Counted from the first letter of the stretch, positions 5,787 to 14,959 are shown. The stretch is DNA of 21,060 nucleotides from Crocinitomicaceae bacterium (GCA_024643585.1 JAHEMP010000010.1:1-21060), one strand, 5' to 3'. Notes: generated by a model not told the origin, from the letters alone. Numbers and translations are program-made.

Positions 5787-7526
5787 TTATAATTTAAAGG
5801 AACCACCTTTTTTACGTGTGATACCATCTGGTCCTCGAACGTCTGTCATAAAACCGACAACAGAACCTGGTTTTGCTTGTTTCAATAAATTCACAGCAGC
5901 ACCGTTTATTTGTCCACCTGGACCTTTAGGCGGTGCAATAGGACTTCCTGAAACAGACATTTCCCATCCAAGTACTGTAAACACAGCATTCAAAGGAATT
6001 TCAGGCGGATACTTCGCAAATAAACGTGTTTCCGATCTTGAAATTTGCTCACCGTTTTTAGCAGCACCAAAATACAATTCTGGATCTGGCAAACGAGAAA
6101 CTCTAAAGTTAAATGCACCTAAAGAAACCGTTTTATTCGTCACAGAAGAACGTCCAGAAACAGTGATTGTTGCTTCACGTCCAGAACCTGGATTAGCTAT
6201 CCAACCATTTCCTGATTTTGTTAAAGAAACACCATTTCCAGAAAGGATTGTTTGATCGTAACCTGAAGCAACTGCTTCAACTTTATTGGCATAACCTCGA
6301 TACAATACATTCAATTCTGGCAATGAAACAGTACCACTTGGTTTCATGATTTTAATCGTTTTCTCCCAAGGCATTGACTTTGGAATACCTGATTTATTAC
6401 GAATAGTAATTGTTCCACTCAAGGTCATTTCACTTCCTCCAGCTGCACGCGTTTTGATAAATCCTTTACCATCACGTACTTCTTCAATTTTTGAACCACT
6501 GTATGTAACTTCCGGTTGTTTATCACTATCGTAAGCTGCCATTAAAACTTGAACCTCAATTTCATCACCTGCATTTGCCAATTCTGGACCATATGCTAAG
6601 GCCATGATTTTGTTGAATGAATATTCACCACCACCTACACGCAAACGAATTAAAGAGACAGCGTCTGCACGTGCAGCTAATATTTCTTTTTGCATAGAAG
6701 ATAATGAAGCTATAGCCGCAACCGATGGAGAGTGGTCAAACGTTTTACCAATCCAATGTACATTTGGTACATCATGAACAGTCGAAAACTCTTCTTTAGT
6801 CAAAGATGAATAGATCTTTTTAATCGCTTCTTTGTCATCTTGGTTAACATTAGATGCCTTGATTGCTTTATCAATTTGAGAGAACAAATCTTTTTGATCT
6901 TTGAATTTGTTGATCGAAGGTGCTTTAAAGAAAAAAGCTTTTTGACCTTCACCACCAGGATAAGCTGCGATAATTTCACTTAACTCATTTCTATATCCAT
7001 TGTAGCTTTTCCAAAGATCCATACCTTTTCCTTTTGGACGGGCGATGTCATCACCTACCATGATATGCATTGGTTCGTCAAACTTATCCTTACCTTCCAC
7101 TTTATCCAAATCCATACGAGTTGGAAGTAAAGGTTTGTTCTTTTTGTCGTACGCTTTTACAACGATATGTCCAGAACCTTTTGTCTCAACATCCTCGCCA
7201 CAAGCTTTTAAGATTTCAAGCTTCAAGTTATCAATTTCAACAATACGCTTTGCTGTCATTTCGTCGATTTTATCGACTATTTTACTTAAACGTTCTGCTT
7301 TTGCGGCTCTTTCAGCTTCAGTTTTATCCAATGCTGTTTCGCGCAACTCTGCTCGTTTTTCATTTCCTCTATAAAATTCAGATTCGTTTGCCTTTTGAAT
7401 ATTCTCTTCGATGGCTACGAATGCATCTAATATTGATTTGGAAACGTTTAGTGCCAAAAGTGCGGTAAGTACCAAGTACATCATACCGATCATCTTCTGT
7501 CTAGGGGTTTCTTTTCCTCCTGCCAT
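5787..7526 (-). CDS. gldM: GldM, T9SS/gliding motor protein
   Basis: A 579-residue protein with a short cytoplasmic N-terminus (MAGGKETPRQKM), one transmembrane helix (about residues 12-31) and a long periplasmic region. This is the GldM/PorM layout. GldM dimers sit with a GldL pentamer in the inner membrane as the proton-powered motor, and the periplasmic domains span to the GldK/GldN ring. Arg9 just before the helix and the start PRQKMIGMMYLVLTALLALNVS are typical of the family. A Lys/Glu/Ala-rich helical segment (about 36-110) follows the membrane helix, then beta-rich domains. The periplasmic part is somewhat longer than in the roughly 510-residue F. johnsoniae protein, as I recall it. 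It lies 51 bp after gldL and 11 bp before gldN. Confidence 0.95.
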   Translation of the reverse strand: MAGGKETPRQKMIGMMYLVLTALLALNVSKSILDAFVAIEENIQKANESEFYRGNEKRAELRETALDKTEAERAAKAERLSKIVDKIDEMTAKRIVEIDNLKLEILKACGEDVETKGSGHIVVKAYDKKNKPLLPTRMDLDKVEGKDKFDEPMHIMVGDDIARPKGKGMDLWKSYNGYRNELSEIIAAYPGGEGQKAFFFKAPSINKFKDQKDLFSQIDKAIKASNVNQDDKEAIKKIYSSLTKEEFSTVHDVPNVHWIGKTFDHSPSVAAIASLSSMQKEILAARADAVSLIRLRVGGGEYSFNKIMALAYGPELANAGDEIEVQVLMAAYDSDKQPEVTYSGSKIEEVRDGKGFIKTRAAGGSEMTLSGTITIRNKSGIPKSMPWEKTIKIMKPSGTVSLPELNVLYRGYANKVEAVASGYDQTILSGNGVSLTKSGNGWIANPGSGREATITVSGRSSVTNKTVSLGAFNFRVSRLPDPELYFGAAKNGEQISRSETRLFAKYPPEIPLNAVFTVLGWEMSVSGSPIAPPKGPGGQINGAAVNLLKQAKPGSVVGFMTDVRGPDGITRKKGGSFKL

Positions 7527-7577
7527 TTTTTCCTATGTTTTTTTAGATTAAAATCTCTACAATTAAATAACTTATGC

Positions 7578-8387
7578 TTAAGCTTTAGTTACTGTCATTG
7601 CTTTCAACATGTTACCATAAATGGTATTCAAATTTGACAAGTTTTGAGACAAGGTTGCCATATTTTCTTTATACAATCTTGTATCTTCAGCTGATGCTGA
7701 TAAATCTTCCATTAATTTGGTTACTTGACCTTGGAATTTCTCAGTTGCTTCTAGATGAGCAGAAGAACCTTTTAATTGCAATTCGTAAACATTATTTAAT
7801 GAAGCTAAGTTTTTAGATACTTTTTGCATTTGCTCACCGAAAGATTCACCTTCAGCTTGAGCAGAAGTCATTCCTGAAATTGCAACTGATGCTTTCTCAT
7901 ACGATTCAGACAAAGTACTAACTTTTTCAGCAGCTGAATTTAAACTATCAACATAAGAATCTGTTGCAGCAGCAGCAGAAGTTATGCCTTTCAATTGAGC
8001 AGCATTATCACCCAAAGAACGCATTCCGTCGCCTAATCTCTCCAACAAAGCGCTATCAATTTTTGCTTCCTCTAACATTTTGTCTAATTGGTCAGAAACA
8101 CCAGAACCACGGCCTCCTCTTGCCATTGGTAAAGCCTCATGATCCAATTCATCCGAATGACCTAATGCTAATTCCGGGTAAACTAATTCCCAATTTGGAT
8201 CTTCATGAATTGGCTCAAAAGCCGAGAACATAAAGATAATTGCCTCCGTACCTAATCCAACTACTAGCATTGGACCAGAACCTGGCCAGTGCATGATTTT
8301 AAATAAGGCTCCAATAATTACGACAGCTGCACCGAAACCGTACAGTTTCGCCATAAAATTTTTCCATCCTTTACTTCCTGGTTTCAT
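7578..8387 (-). CDS. gldL: GldL, T9SS/gliding motor protein
   Basis: A 269-residue inner-membrane protein with two transmembrane helices near the N-terminus (about 14-32 and 38-57) and a long cytoplasmic C-terminal region that is largely helical. GldL (PorL) forms the pentameric ring around the two GldM helices and is thought to conduct protons. Charged residues in or next to the helices (Lys30, His33, Glu48, Glu58) are likely counterparts of those implicated in proton coupling. The motif KIMHWPGSGPMLVVGLGTEA joins the two helices. The cytoplasmic part (about 90-260) is rich in Ala, Ser and Leu with a coiled-coil feel. It is 45 bp downstream of gldK and 51 bp upstream of gldM, with A-rich leaders and no Shine-Dalgarno box. 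Confidence 0.95.
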   Translation of the reverse strand: MKPGSKGWKNFMAKLYGFGAAVVIIGALFKIMHWPGSGPMLVVGLGTEAIIFMFSAFEPIHEDPNWELVYPELALGHSDELDHEALPMARGGRGSGVSDQLDKMLEEAKIDSALLERLGDGMRSLGDNAAQLKGITSAAAATDSYVDSLNSAAEKVSTLSESYEKASVAISGMTSAQAEGESFGEQMQKVSKNLASLNNVYELQLKGSSAHLEATEKFQGQVTKLMEDLSASAEDTRLYKENMATLSQNLSNLNTIYGNMLKAMTVTKA

Positions 8388-8432
8388 AATGTTTTTTTGT
8401 TTTTAGGTTTTTATTTAAGTTTTAACTATCAA

Positions 8433-9977
8433 TTATTTCAATTGAATATCGCTTTGAATTTCCTCATTCCCTTCTTTAGAGAAATCACGTCCTCCACGTC
8501 CAAGGTGAGTCATTACATTACGATAACCAATGAAAGATTTTGCGGTGTCTTGGTACTCATATGAGCGAGTTCCATTGTGCAGGTAATATCCTATATCTTT
8601 CCAAGAACCTCCTCGTGTAACTTTACGTTTCATTGATGGTGGATCCCAGTCCATTGCGTCATAACGATGTTCTGTATTCAAATCATTAGAGAATTCATAC
8701 ATAGATTCGTCGTAAGCCGTTTCACACCACTCAGCAACGTTTCCTGCCATACAATATAATCCCCAACCGTTTGGATTGTAAGAATAAACTTTTACAGTTT
8801 GCAAACCACCATCTTCGAAATAACGACCTCTCATTGGTTTAAAGTTCCCTAAGAAACAACCTGCCTCATTTCTAATGTATGGACCACCCCACGGATATGG
8901 AGATAAATCTAAGTCACCTCTAGAACCTCTCTCCCACTCACCTTCAGTAGGCAAACGGAAATCATTTACAAATAAATCGCCCATACCGATCAACCAGTTG
9001 TTCAATAATTGTGTTCTCCATACAGAGAAAGCTCTTGCTTGTTGCCAAGTTACACCAACTACTGGGTAGTTATCGTAAGCTGGATGCCAGAAATACATAT
9101 TTGTCAATGGATCATGGAAAGAGTAAGTGAAATCACGAACCCAGCACAACGTATCTGGATACACATTAATCACCTCATCAATAATAAAGCGTTGACGATT
9201 CTCGTGTCCACGAATAGCATTGTTTTGACCTTTCTTATTGAAATAACCTAAATCTTTATCTTGACCTTGAGGCTCCTGTGTAAACGGATGTGGAGGTGTC
9301 TCCAACTCACGGTGTTCATCTACCAATTTATTACCTTGATAGTCAAAGCCATCAGGAACAATATTGATACGGCCTCTTTTAGCCGCTTCTTGTAAATCAA
9401 TCCAGTAATATCTGAACATCAATTTACGTGTATCAATTTGTCTTCTTTTGTAGAAACGTTCTGGTTGTGGATAGTACATATCCGCCAATAAAGGAACCAA
9501 ATCAGGATCAGAATAGTCTACCGCACGATCCCAGTTCAAACTAAATACTTCTCTATTTAATTGACGATCAGATGGGTCAAATTCGACATACTCCAAGCCA
9601 CCTTCATCAAAATACTCATCCTGGTAGTTGATAAAGCGACTTGCTTCGTCATCATCTTCCATATCATAGTAGATTTTATCCATAGCTATGGAGTCACGAA
9701 CCCAATCCACGAATTGACGGTACTCATTATTTGAGATTTCCGTTTGATCCATGTACAAAGCATTTATCGTAACCGTCTTAGATTTAGTCTGATGCAAGAA
9801 TGGCATATCTTGATCATTTTCACCCATGGCATAAGAACCCCCTGGAATGTAAACCATTCCATATGGAATCTCGGGAATATATGGTTTTCTTCCTAGAACA
9901 CCTGTAAGATCTCCTGACCGCGTGCTACAAGCACCGACGATGGATCCTACCAAAACAAAAAACAATAGTCTTTTCAT
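8433..9977 (-). CDS. gldK: GldK, T9SS ring lipoprotein with FGE-sulfatase-like fold
   Basis: A 514-residue lipoprotein. The signal peptide ends in lipobox VGAC with Cys17 as the lipid anchor. The body is the formylglycine-generating-enzyme (FGE) sulfatase-like fold: MVYIPGGSYAMG near residue 41, TEISNNEYRQFVDW, GVTWQQARAFSVWR, RLPTEGEWERGSRG, NGWGLYCMAGNVAEWC and TRGGSWKDIGYY. The stretch after GGSW has no Cys pair, so FGE catalysis is not expected; in this family the fold is structural. GldK (PorK) builds the outer-membrane-attached T9SS ring with GldN. Compared with plain FGE domains it has a long insert (about 100-270) of acidic and aromatic residues, as in other GldK proteins. It is the first gene of gldKLMN, 116 bp after the PorP/SprF-like gene. 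Confidence 0.95.
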   Translation of the reverse strand: MKRLLFFVLVGSIVGACSTRSGDLTGVLGRKPYIPEIPYGMVYIPGGSYAMGENDQDMPFLHQTKSKTVTINALYMDQTEISNNEYRQFVDWVRDSIAMDKIYYDMEDDDEASRFINYQDEYFDEGGLEYVEFDPSDRQLNREVFSLNWDRAVDYSDPDLVPLLADMYYPQPERFYKRRQIDTRKLMFRYYWIDLQEAAKRGRINIVPDGFDYQGNKLVDEHRELETPPHPFTQEPQGQDKDLGYFNKKGQNNAIRGHENRQRFIIDEVINVYPDTLCWVRDFTYSFHDPLTNMYFWHPAYDNYPVVGVTWQQARAFSVWRTQLLNNWLIGMGDLFVNDFRLPTEGEWERGSRGDLDLSPYPWGGPYIRNEAGCFLGNFKPMRGRYFEDGGLQTVKVYSYNPNGWGLYCMAGNVAEWCETAYDESMYEFSNDLNTEHRYDAMDWDPPSMKRKVTRGGSWKDIGYYLHNGTRSYEYQDTAKSFIGYRNVMTHLGRGGRDFSKEGNEEIQSDIQLK

Positions 9978-10003
9978 TCTACCTCTTATTTAACATTTTC
10001 CAG

Positions 10004-10044
10004 ATATCGATTAACAATCTACAGGTTTTATATAATATCGATAT
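10004..10044. repeat. Paired ATATCGAT sites in the gldK leader
   Basis: ATATCGAT occurs at 10004-10011 and 10035-10042. The second copy extends to the 10-bp palindrome ATATCGATAT (10035-10044). The copies are 31 bp apart start to start, about three helical turns, inside the 116-bp gap upstream of gldK. They could be a dimeric regulator site or form a stem-loop in the leader RNA. Function is inferred only from spacing and symmetry. Confidence 0.4.
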
Positions 10045-10078
10045 AACGGAATTTAATCCTGAATGGTTACAAAGTTTG

Positions 10079-10086
10079 CAAAAATA
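10079..10086 (-). promoter_or_regulatory. Candidate -7 element upstream of gldK
   Basis: The minus strand reads TATTTTTG, a full TAnnTTTG match just after the stop of the PorP/SprF-like gene. No well-placed -33 TTTG is visible. If used, it would give gldK a leader of about 95 nt that includes the paired ATATCGAT sites. Otherwise gldK is transcribed from further upstream. Confidence 0.35.
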
Positions 10087-10093
10087 ATTTAAA

Positions 10094-11047
10094 TTACAAC
10101 CAACGAGGATGTTTTGATGGAACTTTTTTAATTTCCGGTAAGTAATAACAGTATTTTACTAATATTTCATGAGTACCTTGGGAAATACTTGATAATTTCC
10201 CAATTGTGTAATCATAAGAATAACCAACTGTCCAGTTATTCATGGATCCTCCGAGCATTACTGCGATTGCATCAGATGTTCTGAAAGTTAATCCACCATA
10301 GTAGGATAATTGGTTAGTGCTCATCAAATAACGAACATTAATATCCGAAGACAATTTCACCAAATCTGATCTTACTAAAACATTTGCGTCAATTCTACCT
10401 GGACCAATTGGATCAGTAGTATAACCTCCCATTGCATAATAATGTCTAGATGATTGATAGGTAGAAATTCCTGCGATGTTATTCCCAACAGTGAATTTTT
10501 CAGTTAATCGCGTTGCACTTAAGTGAGTAGACGAAATTCCTGCATAATAATTTGAAGAACCTTTCCAATATAGACCAAAGTTTAAGTCAAGGCCAGTTTT
10601 CCCAAAACCTACGGGTAAAGATTTGTCAAGTGCATTCGTCGGCGGCACCCAAGTTGGTTGCATACCAATATTAATCATACCTAAACCTATACCAACACCC
10701 AATGTACCATAGTCTGTATAAACAGGGTAAGCATAATTTAACATCACATTGTTTTGACGAACAAAACCGATAGCATCGTGATACATTGAAATACCAAGAC
10801 CTCCAGGAAAGAATCTATTGATATTCGCTTCAACATTTAATAACACTGAGTTTGGTGCTCCAGAAACCTTATCCCACTGGTTACGGTAAACAGAAGTCCC
10901 ACAGATACCTTCATCAATTCCAGTTTCACCTGGATTCAAACTCATTTTATCGTAAATAAAATGTGTAATCAGTTTATCTTGTTGGGCATTTGCCGAAACC
11001 AAAACAGTTGTAAATAACAAAGTGCTTAAGTATCTCTTTTTAAACAT
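10094..11047 (-). CDS. PorP/SprF-like outer-membrane protein
   Basis: A 317-residue protein starting at ATG 11047. The start is chosen because MFKKRYLSTLLFTTVLVSANAQ is a proper signal peptide (cleavage near residue 21), whereas an upstream in-frame ATG at 11161 would put 38 unlikely residues before it. The mature start (QQDKLITHFIYDKMSLNPGETG) and following YRNQWDKVSGAP, with GGLGISMYHDAIG and many Gly/Tyr-rich strands, match the PorP/SprF family of Bacteroidota outer-membrane beta-barrels. Such proteins are needed for secretion or surface anchoring of particular T9SS substrates, usually with a partner such as SprB. A PorP/SprF-like gene next to gldK is a common arrangement. The paralogue type and its substrate cannot be told from here. 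Confidence 0.88.
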   Translation of the reverse strand: MFKKRYLSTLLFTTVLVSANAQQDKLITHFIYDKMSLNPGETGIDEGICGTSVYRNQWDKVSGAPNSVLLNVEANINRFFPGGLGISMYHDAIGFVRQNNVMLNYAYPVYTDYGTLGVGIGLGMINIGMQPTWVPPTNALDKSLPVGFGKTGLDLNFGLYWKGSSNYYAGISSTHLSATRLTEKFTVGNNIAGISTYQSSRHYYAMGGYTTDPIGPGRIDANVLVRSDLVKLSSDINVRYLMSTNQLSYYGGLTFRTSDAIAVMLGGSMNNWTVGYSYDYTIGKLSSISQGTHEILVKYCYYLPEIKKVPSKHPRWL

Positions 11048-11187
11048 ATTTCGTCTTGTATTGATGGTTTTATAGTGCAAAAACAACACATAGAGCGTGC
11101 CTTTAACGCGACTAAAATACAGAAATAAGTTGAAAAATGAAATTTTAGAAATAGAATTCAATGAAATATTAAAGTTATGTTAAATAA

Positions 11188-12354
11188 TTAACCTAATTTT
11201 TGATAGGTCTTCCACCATAAATCAGGAATTTCATTTTTCATGGCCAGCTCGTAATCCTTGTGGTCACAGGGAACTAGGTGATGTCTATTGTATTTTCTAC
11301 CATCTTGTGGAGGATATGGAACTTCCATCCACCAACGTTCTGATTTATTACTTTTAAGAAAAACCAATTCTTCTTCGGCGAAATTATCCAAATGAACCGA
11401 AAATCTCATGTAATCCTTTTTTGAACCTATTGGAAAATCACCTTTACGCTGCTCTACACCGTCAATAAAATACCAAATTAATTGAGCAATAAGATGGTTG
11501 GATGATTTACCATCTTCAGACGGATGCGTATTAAAAATACCGAAAGAAGTTAATTTATCACTTATTCCTGCGTACCGGGCAATTTGGCAAACTTGATCAG
11601 CATAAAAGCCATTGGGACTATGGTGAGAAACCGATGGAAAATCCGAAGACCTTATGCTTTCAAGGTCAATGGATAAAATGTCTGTGTTTCGCAGGTGAGG
11701 TTCGGCTTTTTTGAAATCCGCGTTGAATTCACCAAGTCTGCAAATATCAAAATAAAGCTTTTCAAAGAGTTCGAATTCTTCGCGACTTGCAAATAATCCT
11801 TGACAACCAATGTTAGAAAAATTAAATAGGTAACATGGTCTCTGCAGCAATAAATGACTCATGTAACTACTCGCGCTAAACGGATCGTCCGGCTTTCCTA
11901 AATCCAGTTTTGCATCAACTGCGCATATATTGACCAATTGCTCCAATTGTTCATATCCTTTATACATTCCGTAGGTTAAATCTTGGGAACCACCTACAAT
12001 AATTGGAATAATATCCTCTTTTATTAGTTCTGCAAAAACATTTGAAATGGCAAAATAGGTATCGTTTATTGTTTCACCCGGCATCAAATTTCCTAAATCG
12101 TAAATTGAGGCTTTCCATCCGAAAGAAGCATATGTTTTGTAAAAGAATTCACGAAAACTATCATCCTTCTTATTATGAAATCGAGATTCACCGTTTCTAA
12201 ATTCAGGAATGTACATTATTGCCAATCCGCCTTTCTCCATAAGGGGAAATGAAAATTCCGTATGAAACTCCACAGAACTTCCCAATGCATTGTCTTCAAT
12301 ACCTTCAGGTTTAACAATTGGGGTGAAATAAATCTCAAGGTCTTTCATCTTCAT
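11188..12354 (-). CDS. Arginase-fold protein with degenerate metal site
   Basis: About 388 residues, starting at ATG 12354 (ATG 12348 is equally possible; residue numbers use the former). It belongs to the ureohydrolase (arginase/agmatinase/formimidoylglutamase) superfamily and is often named formimidoylglutamase by similarity. Motifs sit in the right order, but the two-manganese site is damaged. GGSHD is GGSQD here (Gln124 for His). DAHxD is DAKLD (Lys149 for His). SxDxDxxD is SIDLESIRSSD (Asp230 kept, Glu232 for Asp). Both metal-binding histidines are thus lost, and hydrolase activity is doubtful. It may be a binding or scaffold protein. It lies between topA (79 bp) and the PorP/SprF-like gene (140 bp), on the same strand as the T9SS genes, and may be part of the topA transcript. 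Confidence 0.82.
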   Translation of the reverse strand: MKMKDLEIYFTPIVKPEGIEDNALGSSVEFHTEFSFPLMEKGGLAIMYIPEFRNGESRFHNKKDDSFREFFYKTYASFGWKASIYDLGNLMPGETINDTYFAISNVFAELIKEDIIPIIVGGSQDLTYGMYKGYEQLEQLVNICAVDAKLDLGKPDDPFSASSYMSHLLLQRPCYLFNFSNIGCQGLFASREEFELFEKLYFDICRLGEFNADFKKAEPHLRNTDILSIDLESIRSSDFPSVSHHSPNGFYADQVCQIARYAGISDKLTSFGIFNTHPSEDGKSSNHLIAQLIWYFIDGVEQRKGDFPIGSKKDYMRFSVHLDNFAEEELVFLKSNKSERWWMEVPYPPQDGRKYNRHHLVPCDHKDYELAMKNEIPDLWWKTYQKLG

Positions 12355-12433
12355 TTTTTTGTAAAAATAAAGGCAAAAGTCACTCAATAATCATCAGCCG
12401 AGGCTAAACAATTAAGACAAGCGCGTGAATAAC

Positions 12434-14959
12434 TTACTTTTTAGTCGTTTTCTTAGCGGTCGCTTTCTTTGCAGGTGTTTTCTTTTTGGCGGCTTTCTTG
12501 GGTTTATTTGCTTCAATTAACTCTTGAGCCTTTTCTAAGGTTAATGCATCAACATTAAAGGTTTTGGGCAACTCAATCTTTGTTTTCCCTTTAACAACCG
12601 TAAATCTACCCCAGCGAGCTTTTTCAACGGTAATCCCTTCATTCGGCCAACTATGAATTATTTTATCAATGTCCTTTTGTTTTTTTGCCTCAATTAACTC
12701 TTTAATATCAGCGGATGAAAGATTTTCAAAGTCGTACTTTTTGTTAACATTAATGAAAATATCATTCCATTTTATGAAAGGTCCAAATCTTCCACTCCCT
12801 TTTTGAACAGGTAATCCTTCGTATTGAGCAATTGGAGCATCTGCCTCTTGCTTTTCTTTGATTAATTCAATTGCGCGATCTATGTCAACACTCCCTACTT
12901 CTTCATCTCTTGGGATGGAAACAAACATTTCCTTGAACTTAACATAAGGTCCAAATCTTCCCAAGGCCAGAACTACTTCTTCATTTTTATAAATTCCTAG
13001 ATTTTTTGGAAATTCGAACAATTCAAGAGCTTCTTCGAGAGAAATTTGATTAATCGACTGGCCCGTTCTTAACGAAGCAAATTGAGGTTTTTCTCCATCC
13101 GTTTGCTCATCCCCTATTTGTACCATTGGACCGAAACGACCAATTCGCGCAATAATTTTCTTTCCACTTTCCGGGTGTTCCCCCAGAGTTCTTTCGCCGC
13201 TCGCACGTTCAGAATTTTCTAAGGTATCCTCAACCGTTTGGTGAAATGGTTTATAAAAATCATGAATCATGGACGTCCATTCTTTCATGCCGTTCGCAAT
13301 TTCATCAAATTCTTGCTCAACCTTTGCTGTAAAATTATAATCCATAATCTTACTAAAGTGTTCATTCAAGAAGTCAGTCACAACGATTCCAATATCTGAA
13401 GGGGAAAGTTTATTTTTTTCTTTCCCAGTAATCTCCGTCATTTCTTTAATTGAAACTCCATCGTCATTTAAGATCAAAACGTTGTAACTACGCTCTAGAC
13501 CCTCGCGTTCCATTTTCTCTACATATCCTCTTTTTTGGATTGTAGAAATTGTTGGAGCATAGGTAGATGGCCGACCTATTCCTAATTCTTCTAATTTTTT
13601 CACTAAGGAAGCCTCAACGTATCGGGCTGGTGGACGAGTAAATCGCTGAGTAGCTCGTACCCATTCTCTACTCAACTTATCGCCCGTAATAACTTGTGGA
13701 AGTAAGTTTGCTCTTTCATCGATTTCCTCATCGTCGTCGTCATCTACATTAGATTCCAAATAAACACGAAGGAAACCATCAAACTTTATTACTTCTCCTT
13801 TGGCCTGGAAAATTTCGTTTACAGTTGGCGCTCCAATTTTAATTGTAGTTCTCTCCAATTGAGCATTTGCCATTTGAGAAGCGATTGATCTTTTCCAGAT
13901 TAATTCATACAAACGAACTTGATCATTTTCACCCGTTGTGGTATGCGCTGAAAAATCTGTAGGTCGAATCGCTTCGTGCGCTTCCTGAGCATTCGAATTT
14001 TTCGATTTGTATTTTGTTGGCTTGGAATATTCTTTTCCATAAGCCCTAACTATTTCATTTTTTGCCCCTTCGAGCGCCGTTTCAGACAAATTTACTGAAT
14101 CCGTTCTCATGTACGTTATTTTACCAGCTTCGTACAAGCGTTGAGCCACACCCATTGTTCGAGAAACAGAAAAACCAAGTTTTAAACTTGCTTCCTGTTG
14201 CAAGGTTGATGTCGTAAAAGGTGCAGCTGGCGATTTCGTTGCAGGCTTCATGGTTACATCTTGAACGCTGAAATCAGCATCTGATATTTTGTCTAAGAAC
14301 TTTTGAACTTCTTTCTGATCTTCAAATTGTTTATTTAATTCGCAAGAAATTTTTTCATTTCCTTTTAAAAACAGACCATTTACGCGAAAAAAACTACTGC
14401 TTTGAAAAGCAATTATTTCTTTTTCACGTTCCACAATTAATCGTACAGCAACGGATTGCACTCGTCCAGCGGATAATGACGGTCGGACTTTTCTCCATAA
14501 AACAGGAGATAATTCAAAACCCACGAGCCTATCTAAAACACGACGTGCTTGTTGCGCATTTACCAATTCTTGATTAATATTTCGCGGTTTATCAATAGCT
14601 CCTAGTACTGCTGACTTGGTAATTTCATTAAACGTAATCCGTTTTGTATCTTTTTTACCCAAATCCAGGGTTTCATATAGATGCCAAGAAATAGCCTCTC
14701 CTTCGCGGTCCTCATCCGTCGCTAACCATACAACGTCTGCACCTTTTGCTAATTTTTTTAATTCAGCAACTATGGCTTTTTTATCAGCAGAGACCTCATA
14801 ATTGGGTAGGAAATCATTTTCAATATCAATTGCAACCCCTTTTTTCGCCAAATCACGGACGTGACCATAACTTGATTTAACAACAAAGTCTTTTCCCAAA
14901 TACCCTTCGATGGTTTTTGCTTTTGCTGGTGATTCGACGATCACAAGATTTTTTGCCAT
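12434..14959 (-). CDS. topA: DNA topoisomerase I
   Basis: An 841-residue type IA topoisomerase, which relaxes negative supercoils by single-strand cleavage through a covalent 5'-phosphotyrosine. The TOPRIM domain (1-about 120) carries Glu9 (VIVESPAKAKT) and the acidic triad in TDEDREGE (Asp82, Asp84, Glu86). The active tyrosine is Tyr283 in ITYMRTDS. The cap/arch domains follow to about residue 590. The C-terminus has no zinc fingers; the whole protein has only one Cys. Instead it carries about four repeats marked by GRFGP or RWGRF, then a Lys/Ala tail (KKAAKKKTPAKK...) suited to non-specific DNA binding. It has its own divergent promoter facing miaB and probably leads a minus-strand transcript into the arginase-fold gene. 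Confidence 0.97.
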   Translation of the reverse strand: MAKNLVIVESPAKAKTIEGYLGKDFVVKSSYGHVRDLAKKGVAIDIENDFLPNYEVSADKKAIVAELKKLAKGADVVWLATDEDREGEAISWHLYETLDLGKKDTKRITFNEITKSAVLGAIDKPRNINQELVNAQQARRVLDRLVGFELSPVLWRKVRPSLSAGRVQSVAVRLIVEREKEIIAFQSSSFFRVNGLFLKGNEKISCELNKQFEDQKEVQKFLDKISDADFSVQDVTMKPATKSPAAPFTTSTLQQEASLKLGFSVSRTMGVAQRLYEAGKITYMRTDSVNLSETALEGAKNEIVRAYGKEYSKPTKYKSKNSNAQEAHEAIRPTDFSAHTTTGENDQVRLYELIWKRSIASQMANAQLERTTIKIGAPTVNEIFQAKGEVIKFDGFLRVYLESNVDDDDDEEIDERANLLPQVITGDKLSREWVRATQRFTRPPARYVEASLVKKLEELGIGRPSTYAPTISTIQKRGYVEKMEREGLERSYNVLILNDDGVSIKEMTEITGKEKNKLSPSDIGIVVTDFLNEHFSKIMDYNFTAKVEQEFDEIANGMKEWTSMIHDFYKPFHQTVEDTLENSERASGERTLGEHPESGKKIIARIGRFGPMVQIGDEQTDGEKPQFASLRTGQSINQISLEEALELFEFPKNLGIYKNEEVVLALGRFGPYVKFKEMFVSIPRDEEVGSVDIDRAIELIKEKQEADAPIAQYEGLPVQKGSGRFGPFIKWNDIFINVNKKYDFENLSSADIKELIEAKKQKDIDKIIHSWPNEGITVEKARWGRFTVVKGKTKIELPKTFNVDALTLEKAQELIEANKPKKAAKKKTPAKKATAKKTTKK

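Noticed and set aside
5818..6255. Open frame of 145 codons antisense to gldM
   Set aside because: Lies wholly inside the well-supported gldM gene, has no signal, motif or promoter, and reads as a reverse-strand shadow. Similar shadows opposite gldM at 7045-7468 were dismissed for the same reason.
7545..7556. AGATTAAAATCT inverted repeat before gldM as a terminator or attenuator
   Set aside because: Only a 5-bp AT-rich stem with a 2-nt loop and no T-tract in the direction of gldLM transcription.
8433..9977. GldK as an active formylglycine-generating enzyme
   Set aside because: The FGE-type fold is present, but the region after GGSW has no cysteine pair, and the gene context is the T9SS ring.
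11068..11100. TGTTTTTG as a promoter -7 box for the PorP/SprF-like gene
   Set aside because: The key TA is TG and no spaced -33 element is present, so it is too weak to list.
11048..11161. Longer N-terminus for the PorP/SprF-like protein
   Set aside because: Adds 38 residues before an obvious signal peptide (MFKKRYLSTLLF...); the extra part looks like translated leader DNA.
12397..12406. AGCCGAGGCT inverted repeat between topA and the arginase-fold gene
   Set aside because: The stem is 4 bp with no T-tract, insufficient for a terminator.
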